A stretch of DNA of 11,441 nucleotides. It comes from Bacillota bacterium. GTDB taxonomy: Bacteria > Bacillota > Desulfotomaculia > Desulfotomaculales > Desulfotomaculaceae. The translations under genes were made by a program, and so were the position numbers. The first letter of the stretch is position 1; each line of letters opens with the position of its first letter. The stretch is taken from contig JAMCWI010000056.1 of assembly GCA_023481335.1 (NCBI GenBank), forward strand, positions 1-11,441, written 5' to 3'. The notes beneath the pieces were generated by a model. The model made no database searches. It had not been told where the DNA came from and worked only from the letters and a program-made list of their open reading frames with translations. This document shows, one piece after another, positions 1 through 5,437 of this stretch.

Positions 1-485
1 ATGAGTTGGAAAGGACGGGTTGGCTCCTAGGGGTCATTACCCAAAATATTGACGGCCTGCATCAGGCGGCCGGTTCAACAAGGGTTTGGGAAGTACATGG
101 AAATTTAAGAATATGTTTTTGTCTGTCCTGCAGCAAAGATTACGATATAGACACTCTTTATCAGGAGATTTACTGTAAACATTGTGGCGGGCTGCTGCGT
201 CCCCATGTGGTGCTGTTCGGCGACCCCATGCCCCAGGCGTATTACTCGGCAGAAAAGATACTCTCCGGCTGTCAATTGCTGCTGGTTGTGGGCAGCAGTT
301 TACAGGTACAGCCGGTGGCAAGCCTGCCAGACCTGTCACGGCAGGTTGTGATTATTAATAAAGAGCCGACTCCCTGGGATGAGGCTGCAGCACTTGTTTT
401 TACGGAACCCGCCAGCCGGGTGCTGGGTGATCTTGTAAATGATTTGAAAGGTCAACCTGGGCCTTACCGCCAAGGAAATGACTGA
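1..485 (+). CDS. Sir2-family NAD-dependent protein deacylase, 5' end outside the window
   Basis: This is the C-terminal two thirds (about 160 residues) of a sirtuin, which removes acyl groups from protein lysines using NAD+. The reading frame is open from the window edge (codons begin at base 3), so the TTG at base 6 is an internal Leu codon rather than a start. Visible family motifs in order are TQNIDGLH (NAD/acyl-lysine pocket), the VHG with the catalytic His (bases about 93-101), two zinc-binding pairs CLSC and CKHC, LRPHVVLFGDPMP (usual form FGE, here FGD), the NAD-binding VVGSSLQVQP, and VIINKEPTPWD near the end. The N-terminal GAGxS and PDFR segments, about 80 residues, must lie upstream. 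The stop lies 22 nt before the preferred start of the next gene, so the two are probably one transcript. Family assignment is secure; the in vivo substrate is not knowable from this. Confidence 0.95.
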   Translation, partial: ELERTGWLLGVITQNIDGLHQAAGSTRVWEVHGNLRICFCLSCSKDYDIDTLYQEIYCKHCGGLLRPHVVLFGDPMPQAYYSAEKILSGCQLLLVVGSSLQVQPVASLPDLSRQVVIINKEPTPWDEAAALVFTEPASRVLGDLVNDLKGQPGPYRQGND

Positions 486-507
486 ATTCTTTAGAGGGGG
501 ACTTACG

Positions 508-1395
508 TTGACACTGACAAAAATAAGAGACGGGGTTTATGTTTTTAAAGCACCCACCAATATAGGGGTTATTGCCGCCGACACCGGCGAAGCCATCGTC
601 ATTGACAGCGGCATCGATGAATCCGTCGCCAGAAAGCTTATGCGGGAAGCGGAAAATGAGGGTTTCCATATTAAAGCCATCATCAATACCCACTCCCATG
701 CGGATCACATCGGGGGAAATCCCTTTATCGCCGCCCGCACCGGCGCGGTGGTCTATGCCTCGCCCTTGGAAGCCCCTTTTATAGAAACGCCGCTCTTTGA
801 GCCCTTTATGTTAACCGGCGGGGCTGCCCCCTGGAAGGAAATGTGCAATAAGTTTCTGCTGGCCAAACCCAGTAATGTAAGTGAAAAGCTGCCGGCCGGT
901 CCTGTCACCATCCTTGGCCTGCCCTTGGAGATCGTTGCCCTGCCCGGGCATAGTGCGGATCAAATCGGCGTGCTGTATAACGGGGTTTTATTTGCCGGAG
1001 ACGCTTATATAAGCGGCAACCTACTAGAAAAACACGGCATTCCCTACAATGTGGATATTCAAGCATACCTGGCAAGCTTGGAAATGTTGGGGACATTAGA
1101 ATGTGAATGGTACGTCCCCTCACACGGGGAACACTCCCGGGATATCACCTCGGATATCGGGTACAACCGCAGTAAAGTAATAAATCTGATCGAACAGGTC
1201 GAAAGCTGGCTTTCCCAGCCCATGGAAGCGGAAGAACTGTTGGCTAAGTTATGTTCCCACCTGGCAGTTACCGCCGCCAATCCCGGGATATTCTTCCTGT
1301 ACCGCACTGCTGTGATGGCATTTTTAAGTTATTTGTACGAACAGGGCCGTGCCAAAACCATGATTCAAGAAAACCGTTTGTTGTGGTATCGCTAA
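508..1395 (+). CDS. MBL-fold (metallo-beta-lactamase superfamily) hydrolase
   Basis: A 295-residue protein with the complete metal-binding set of the MBL fold: THSHADHIGG (His62, His64, Asp66, His67), GHS (His148), AGD (Asp165) and PSHGEHS (His206). This predicts a cytoplasmic dinuclear metal hydrolase; no signal peptide is visible. A helical C-terminal region of roughly 80 residues follows the last metal His, as in many uncharacterised MBL hydrolases. I chose the TTG at 508 because GAGGGGG (494-500) sits 7 nt upstream. An in-frame ATG at 478 would add ten residues and overlap the sirtuin stop, but its only purine-rich stretch (AAGGAA) abuts the codon. A hairpin terminator follows the stop by about 30 nt. 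The substrate is unknown: the superfamily includes glyoxalase II, lactonases, RNases and others, and the sequence alone does not choose among them. Confidence 0.9.
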   Translation: MTLTKIRDGVYVFKAPTNIGVIAADTGEAIVIDSGIDESVARKLMREAENEGFHIKAIINTHSHADHIGGNPFIAARTGAVVYASPLEAPFIETPLFEPFMLTGGAAPWKEMCNKFLLAKPSNVSEKLPAGPVTILGLPLEIVALPGHSADQIGVLYNGVLFAGDAYISGNLLEKHGIPYNVDIQAYLASLEMLGTLECEWYVPSHGEHSRDITSDIGYNRSKVINLIEQVESWLSQPMEAEELLAKLCSHLAVTAANPGIFFLYRTAVMAFLSYLYEQGRAKTMIQENRLLWYR

Positions 1396-1424
1396 AAGCC
1401 AAACAATCAATAAATATGTCAATT

Positions 1425-1461
1425 GGTTGGGCCCTGTTTTTCGTCCAACCCTTTTCTTTTC
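1425..1461 (+). terminator. Intrinsic terminator after the sirtuin/MBL pair
   Basis: GGTTGGGC (1425-1432) can pair with GTCCAACC (1443-1450) as an 8-bp stem containing one G-U pair, with a 10-nt loop. The T-rich run CTTTTCTTTTC follows on the plus strand. It lies 30 nt past the MBL gene stop and ahead of the next ribosome binding site, where an end-of-transcript signal would be expected. The T tract is interrupted by C, so some read-through into the small genes downstream is possible. Confidence 0.7.
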
Positions 1462-1511
1462 AGCCGGTTCGTGTTACCATAGGCTAAAATTAATACCAGA
1501 GGTGATGGATC

Positions 1512-1673
1512 TTGCAAAAAGAGCGGCCCAGTATCTCAAAATCACTCCGAACAACCGGCCTGTTGTTTATTATCATTAGTTTCTTTGTGGATCAAAAAGT
1601 TGAGTTCGGTCTCCTGGGTATCGCTTTTTTTGTACTGGGGACCATTCAATTAAAGAGGTCTGGGAAATAACAA
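1512..1673 (+). CDS. Small two-helix membrane protein (52 aa), function unknown
   Basis: This is a short gene that begins with TTG at 1512 and ends with the TAA at 1668-1670; the last 3 bases of the interval are a margin after the stop. An AGAGGTGAT ribosome binding site (about 1499-1506) precedes the TTG at normal spacing. The 52-residue product has a basic, hydrophilic N-terminus (MQKERPSISKSLRTTG), a hydrophobic segment around residues 17-26 (LLFIIISFFV), a short polar turn (DQKVEF), a second hydrophobic segment around residues 33-47 (GLLGIAFFVLGTIQL) and a basic tail (KRSGK). This pattern suggests a small inner-membrane hairpin with both ends in the cytoplasm. It ends 25 nt before the next gene, so the two are probably co-transcribed. 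I do not recognise a family. The good Shine-Dalgarno sequence and coherent membrane topology are the evidence that it is real. Confidence 0.6.
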
Positions 1674-1695
1674 ATTATCATAAGGAGGACCATGA

Positions 1696-1950
1696 ATGGG
1701 TGGCGGACCAAATCTAAACTATCATCGCTGTGATTGTCCCCCAAGCTGCTATCAGGAGTTTGGCTTTGGGACCCGTGGAACGGCCTGTTTGCGTTACGGC
1801 TGTACACCTGCCTGTGTGGCCTGTGCCTACTCCCGGCCAAAGAATATTCCGGCTTGTTACGAAAGCCTGCCGGGTTACCACGAGGACTGTATTTCACCCT
1901 TTTTCAAACCTGACTGCAAAAGGTTCTGCAGATACGCCCAGGGCAATTAG
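1696..1950 (+). CDS. Cysteine-rich small protein (84 aa, 11 Cys), function unknown
   Basis: Starts at ATG 1696, seven nt after a strong AGGAGG (1683-1688); an ATG four bases earlier lies in a frame that stops quickly. The 84-residue product holds cysteines at 12, 14, 18, 31, 36, 40, 43, 54, 65, 74 and 78, about 13% of residues. They are spaced CxC, CxxxC, CxxxxC, CxxxC and CxxC, and mixed with Pro, Tyr and basic residues. There is no signal peptide or membrane segment, so a cytoplasmic metal-binding or iron-sulfur-binding role is more natural than a disulfide-rich secreted one; that is inference. I do not recognise a family. It follows the small membrane protein by 25 nt and its stop is 4 nt from the stop of the converging yraN gene. 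The sequence shows no catalytic motif. Confidence 0.75.
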   Translation: MGGGPNLNYHRCDCPPSCYQEFGFGTRGTACLRYGCTPACVACAYSRPKNIPACYESLPGYHEDCISPFFKPDCKRFCRYAQGN

Positions 1951-1954
1951 TTGA

Positions 1955-2323
1955 CTATAATGCATTGGGAATATGACGGATGAACTTTTTCTTTCCATCT
2001 TCCTCAAAATAAACTGCCAGCACGTCAAAACGGCAGGAGCCATTGGCAAGCTTCGGTCGGGCCAACAGATATTGTTGGGCCAGCAGCCTGAGCTTGTTTT
2101 GTTTTCTGTAATCCACACTTTCTTCAGGCAAGCCGTGGCTCACACCGCTGCGGGAGCGTACCTCCACAAATACCAGTACACCGCCGGGGGCTTTGGCTAT
2201 AATATCCAATTCCCCAATCCGGCAGCGATAGTTTCTTTCCAGAACCTGCCACCCCATCCCGGAAAGGAATTTAGCGGCCTCCTCTTCTCCCCTGCAGCCT
2301 AATTCTTTTCTGCTTAGTTTCAT
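1955..2323 (-). CDS. yraN: YraN/UPF0102 family endonuclease-like protein
   Basis: A 122-residue protein, normal length for the UPF0102/YraN family, which adopts a restriction-endonuclease-like fold (predicted Holliday-junction-resolvase-related). The family signature is clear: GxxGEEEAAKFL near the N-terminus, the NYRCRIGELDII core (Glu38, Asp40) and VFVEVRSRSG (Glu54, with Arg56 where many nuclease folds have Lys), then a KQNKLRLLAQQYL helix and CRFDVLAV. The ATG at 2323 is preceded by AGAGGGG about seven nt upstream. It lies on the same strand as the nuo operon but beyond that operon's terminator, so it is probably transcribed separately. In many genomes yraN sits near rnhB, comM or dprA; none of these is intact here. 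The biochemical role of the family remains poorly defined. Confidence 0.93.
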   Translation of the reverse strand: MKLSRKELGCRGEEEAAKFLSGMGWQVLERNYRCRIGELDIIAKAPGGVLVFVEVRSRSGVSHGLPEESVDYRKQNKLRLLAQQYLLARPKLANGSCRFDVLAVYFEEDGKKKFIRHIPNAL

Positions 2324-2335
2324 GGTATTACCCCT

Positions 2336-2413
2336 CTAATAGAAATACACTACTTCTTCTGGATAAAGGGTGATTTTACCTTCTAATTCAAGAGCATCCA
2401 AAATATTTGTCAC
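2336..2413 (-). other. Possible 25-codon ORF ahead of yraN
   Basis: A GTG at 2413 opens a 25-codon frame on the minus strand that ends in TAG at 2336-2338, 12 nt before the yraN ATG. The product would be MTNILDALELEGKITLYPEE plus five residues, a plausible-looking acidic peptide. There is no convincing ribosome binding site: GAAGA lies directly against the GTG. The ILDALELEGKI stretch faintly resembles a winged-helix C-terminus such as that of DprA, whose gene often neighbours yraN, so a gene remnant is one reading. A leader peptide or chance are others. It is incompatible with the promoter proposed at 2400-2426, whose transcript would start inside it. Confidence 0.2.
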
Positions 2414-2426
2414 TCTTCATTGTCAA
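2400..2426 (-). promoter_or_regulatory. Possible sigma-A promoter for yraN
   Basis: On the minus strand, TTGACA (2426-2421) is a perfect -35 hexamer. TATTTT (2405-2400) follows after 15 nt, a shorter spacer than the usual 17, with four of six matches to TATAAT. It lies directly past the T tract of the nuo terminator and about 80 nt before yraN, where a new promoter would be needed. The short spacer is the main weakness. Confidence 0.35.
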
Positions 2427-2431
2427 ACCGC

Positions 2432-2468
2432 AAAAAAATAATCCCCCGCAAATAATGCTTGCGGGAGA
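2432..2468 (-). terminator. Intrinsic terminator of the nuo operon
   Basis: On the minus strand a perfect 7-bp stem CCCGCAA/TTGCGGG (2465-2459 with 2451-2445) closes a 7-nt loop and can extend by two more pairs past one mismatch. It is followed by ATTATTTTTTT, with the uninterrupted T run at 2438-2432. The structure starts 24 nt after the nuoN stop and ends the complex I transcript before yraN. Confidence 0.9.
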
Positions 2469-2491
2469 TTTCATAACCCAAATGAGGAACC

Positions 2492-3922
2492 TTAACGCAG
2501 GAAAAAGGTTTGGGCCGCAGTGTTGGCCACTTCCGCCAGAGGGCCGGGGTAAATCCCCAGCACCAGGGTAATCACCATGGCGATAATCAGGGTCATGTTG
2601 GCAGCACTGCCGAATTCTATGGGTGACGGGTCCTTGGGGTCATCCCGGAACATCACCAGGACCACCCGCAGGTAATAGTATACCGACACCATACTCATAA
2701 TCAAGCCGAGATAAACCAACCACATATAACCTTGCACCACGGTTTGAAACAGATAGAATTTGCCCACAAAACCGGCCAGGGGCGGTATCCCCGCCATGGA
2801 GAGCAGGCAAATCAGCATAACGGTGGCAGCCAGCGGCGCCCTTTGCACCAAACCGGCATAGTCGGCGATTTCGTCGCTTTTAATCTTATTGTAGACCGCC
2901 GCCACCACCGTAAAGGCCCCGACGGTAGCAAAGATATAAAGGAATGCATAAAACATAACTCCCTTGACGCCGGCTTCCGTAGCCGCCACCAATCCCACCA
3001 GGATATAGCCCGCCTGGGCAATACTGGAGTAAGCCAGCATTCTCTTAATATTGGTTTGGGGAATGGCCACCAGGTTGCCAACCAGCATGCTTAAGGCTGC
3101 CAGGACGGCCACCAGCATCGCCCACTGCCCGTGCAGGTCCCCTAACCCCCCCAGGAATAAACGGAGCAAGATGGCAAAGGAAGCCGCTTTGGAACCTACA
3201 GCCAGGAAAGAAGTAACCGGTGTGGGCGCACCTTCGTAAACATCCGGCGACCACATATGGAAAGGCACCGCCGCCACCTTAAAACCAAGACCCGCCACCA
3301 GCATGGTGAGCCCTATGACCAGGAGCGGGGAATTGCCGCCCCTGGCAACAGCCTCCGCAACTTCACCGATGATAATGGTGCCGGTTGCCCCATACACCAG
3401 GCTCAAGCCGTATAGGGTAACCGCCGAGGACATGGCCGCCAGCAAGAGGTATTTCATGCCGGCCTCCAAGGATTTGGTATCCATAAAACGAAAGGCCACC
3501 AAAATAATGAAGGAAATGGTCATCAGTTCCATACCCAGGTAGAGAGTGATAAAATCACCGGCGGAAGCCATCACAACCATACCCAGGGTGGCAAAGACCA
3601 CCGTAGAATAATATTCGAAGTGATGGCCCACATGTTGGTCGATATACCGGAAGGAACCCAAAATAACCAGGATGGCAGACAGTATAAACATTACTTTAAA
3701 AAAATTCGCATAACCGTCCACCAAATACATGCCGTTTAACAATACCCCTTGGTTGGACCAATTAATGACGGCAATTCCCAATACCAGCAGCAGACCCAAC
3801 GCAGCAAAACTGCCCAATCCCCGGCGGGATGCGGAGGGAACCACCAGGCCCAGCACAAAGGTGCTTAAACCCAGGACAAAAAGTGCCAGTTCGGTTGTTA
3901 ACAGGGAAAAGTCAAAGTTCAT
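2492..3922 (-). CDS. nuoN: NADH-quinone oxidoreductase subunit N (antiporter-like proton channel)
   Basis: A 476-residue, very hydrophobic membrane protein with about 14 predicted helices. It is the antiporter-like subunit closest to the complex I heel and is thought to carry one of the pumped protons. Family landmarks are GMELMTIS with channel Glu132, GFKVAAVPFHMWSPDVYEGA with the TM7 Lys215 five residues before the PFH, Lys245 in TM8 (AVGSKAA), the IKRMLAYSSIAQAGYILVG stretch and GFVGKFYLF with Lys388 in TM12. These match the proton-path residues of E. coli NuoN (E133, K217, K247, K395), so this channel looks intact. The ATG abuts the nuoM stop (TAAATG) and its Shine-Dalgarno (GGGGGGAG) lies inside the last nuoM codons, which suggests translational coupling. 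It is the last gene of the operon and is followed by a strong terminator. Confidence 0.97.
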   Translation of the reverse strand: MNFDFSLLTTELALFVLGLSTFVLGLVVPSASRRGLGSFAALGLLLVLGIAVINWSNQGVLLNGMYLVDGYANFFKVMFILSAILVILGSFRYIDQHVGHHFEYYSTVVFATLGMVVMASAGDFITLYLGMELMTISFIILVAFRFMDTKSLEAGMKYLLLAAMSSAVTLYGLSLVYGATGTIIIGEVAEAVARGGNSPLLVIGLTMLVAGLGFKVAAVPFHMWSPDVYEGAPTPVTSFLAVGSKAASFAILLRLFLGGLGDLHGQWAMLVAVLAALSMLVGNLVAIPQTNIKRMLAYSSIAQAGYILVGLVAATEAGVKGVMFYAFLYIFATVGAFTVVAAVYNKIKSDEIADYAGLVQRAPLAATVMLICLLSMAGIPPLAGFVGKFYLFQTVVQGYMWLVYLGLIMSMVSVYYYLRVVLVMFRDDPKDPSPIEFGSAANMTLIIAMVITLVLGIYPGPLAEVANTAAQTFFLR

Positions 3923-5437
3923 TTATCTCCCCCCTATCTGCAGGGCTTCCTGAATGTGCACCAGGATGGGCGCCACCCCGCTGTTAACCATATCAAACAG
4001 CAGCGAGGGAAGAATGCCGCCTATCACCAGGACGCCGCCCAGCAGCACCAGCGGCACCATTTCCGGGCCCCTGAGATCCCTGACATGGTTGTATTCCTCT
4101 CTGGCCGGACCAAACAACGTATTGGCTCCCGCCCGCAGCACATAGAGGGCGGTGATGATAATACCGGCGATAGCCAGTACTGCCAGCCAGCCAAAGACCC
4201 TAAAGGACTCTACAAAGATGGTAAACTCGGGGATAAAGCTGATTAAACCGGGCAAGCCCAGGGATGCCATGGCCGCCATCATAAATCCCACCGACAGCCG
4301 GGGAGCCTGGTGAGATAATCCGCCCATATCCGGAATCCAACGGGTATGGGTTCTCTCGTAAATAAACCCGATCATGGAGAAGAACAGCGCGGACATGACC
4401 CCGTGGGCAAACATATTGGCCACCGCCCCGTTTACTCCGACCACTCCCAGGGAGGCCACACCCAGCAGTACATAACCCATGTGGGAAACCGAAGAGTAAC
4501 CCACAACATATTTGAGGTCCTTTTGGGCCAGCGCACCCATGGCAGCGTAGGCCACCCCGATGACCCCCAGAACCGCAATATAGGGAGCCCAAAATTTAGC
4601 GCCCAGGGGCAAGACGAAAATGGCAACCCGGATGAGGCCGTAGCCTCCAATCTTTTTCAGTACGCCGGCGTGGATCATGGACACCGCCGTAGGAGCGCCC
4701 GCATAGCCGTCCGGCGACCAGGAGTGGAAGGGCCACATGGAAAGCAGTGAACCAAAACCCAGCAGCATCAAGCCAAACATATAGATTTGGAACTGCTCCG
4801 GGAAGTCTACCCGGGCCAAGCCCTCAAAACTCATATCCGGCGTGCCCGTGATGGCCACCGACTGGACAAAGGTAGCAATGACTCCTACCAGCAGGAAGGC
4901 CGATCCAATCAACAGATAGATGGTCAGCTTCATCCCTGCATATTCCTTGGTCACCCGCTTGGAACTTCCCCAGATGATAACCATAATGTAAATGGGAATG
5001 ACCACAACCTCGTAGAACAACAGGAAGATAAATAAATCCTGTGCGATAAAAGTTCCCATGACGCCGGCAATGAGGACCAGCAGGTAAATCATAAGCTCCT
5101 TGACCCGGAGGGTGACATTCCAAGAGGCGAAGACCGCAGCAAAACCAATCAGGTTGGTCAGCAGCAGCATGGGCAAACTTAAACCGTCCACCGCCATGTA
5201 GTAGGTCACGCCCAAATCTCTGATCCAAGGAACCGGCCCGCCGAAATCAACCCATTGCAGACCGCCCACAGACTGGTCATAGCCAAAATACACATACAAA
5301 CTTAGGGCCAGGGCCACCCCGGTTCCCAGGGCAGCTACCCACTTGCAGAGCTTATCTTCCTCCTTCGGGATGAACACAATGATGAGGGCGGCAATAATAG
5401 GAGCCAGCAGGGTTAATGTTAATACCGGAACATTCAT
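3923..5437 (-). CDS. nuoM: NADH-quinone oxidoreductase subunit M (antiporter-like proton channel)
   Basis: A 504-residue polytopic membrane protein, the middle antiporter-like subunit of complex I. LFYEVVVIPIY carries the channel Glu143 (E. coli E144), and Glu404 in FIPEFTIF matches the TM12 Glu. HSWSPDGYAGAPTAVSMIHA and GVLKKIGGYG form the TM7/TM8 region, followed by YSSVSHMGYVLLGVASLG. The TM7 lysine of the family (E. coli K234), found five residues before the Pro of the P-x-H motif, is replaced by Leu231 in GFGSLLSMWPFHSW. TM8 instead has a Lys pair (Lys261-Lys262), of which Lys262 aligns with E. coli K265. The start ATG touches the nuoL stop (TAAATG), with GGGAGGTGG inside the nuoL end as ribosome binding site. 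Identity as NuoM rests on operon position and on its Glu143/Glu404 pattern. Confidence 0.96.
   Translation of the reverse strand: MNVPVLTLTLLAPIIAALIIVFIPKEEDKLCKWVAALGTGVALALSLYVYFGYDQSVGGLQWVDFGGPVPWIRDLGVTYYMAVDGLSLPMLLLTNLIGFAAVFASWNVTLRVKELMIYLLVLIAGVMGTFIAQDLFIFLLFYEVVVIPIYIMVIIWGSSKRVTKEYAGMKLTIYLLIGSAFLLVGVIATFVQSVAITGTPDMSFEGLARVDFPEQFQIYMFGLMLLGFGSLLSMWPFHSWSPDGYAGAPTAVSMIHAGVLKKIGGYGLIRVAIFVLPLGAKFWAPYIAVLGVIGVAYAAMGALAQKDLKYVVGYSSVSHMGYVLLGVASLGVVGVNGAVANMFAHGVMSALFFSMIGFIYERTHTRWIPDMGGLSHQAPRLSVGFMMAAMASLGLPGLISFIPEFTIFVESFRVFGWLAVLAIAGIIITALYVLRAGANTLFGPAREEYNHVRDLRGPEMVPLVLLGGVLVIGGILPSLLFDMVNSGVAPILVHIQEALQIGGR

Noticed and set aside
478..507. ATG at 478 as the start of the MBL hydrolase
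   Set aside because: The purine stretch AAGGAA abuts the ATG with almost no spacing, whereas the TTG at 508 has GAGGGGG at 7 nt. The extra ten residues add no family feature.
1485..1490. TAAAAT as a -10 box for the small membrane protein gene
   Set aside because: No acceptable -35 hexamer lies 16-18 nt upstream, so a promoter here cannot be supported, although one is expected somewhere in 1450-1500.
1951..1961. TTGACT next to TATAAT on the plus strand, resembling promoter hexamers
   Set aside because: The two motifs overlap instead of being about 17 nt apart, they lie over the yraN end, and no plus-strand gene follows.
1973..2302. A 109-codon open frame on the plus strand
   Set aside because: It is antisense to the clear yraN gene, with no ribosome binding site and no recognisable protein features.
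2732..3094. A 120-codon plus-strand frame, and similar long frames at 3956-4246 and 4346-4750
   Set aside because: They are antisense to nuoN and nuoM, rich in His/Gln/Arg as expected when hydrophobic codons are read in reverse, and lack ribosome binding sites.
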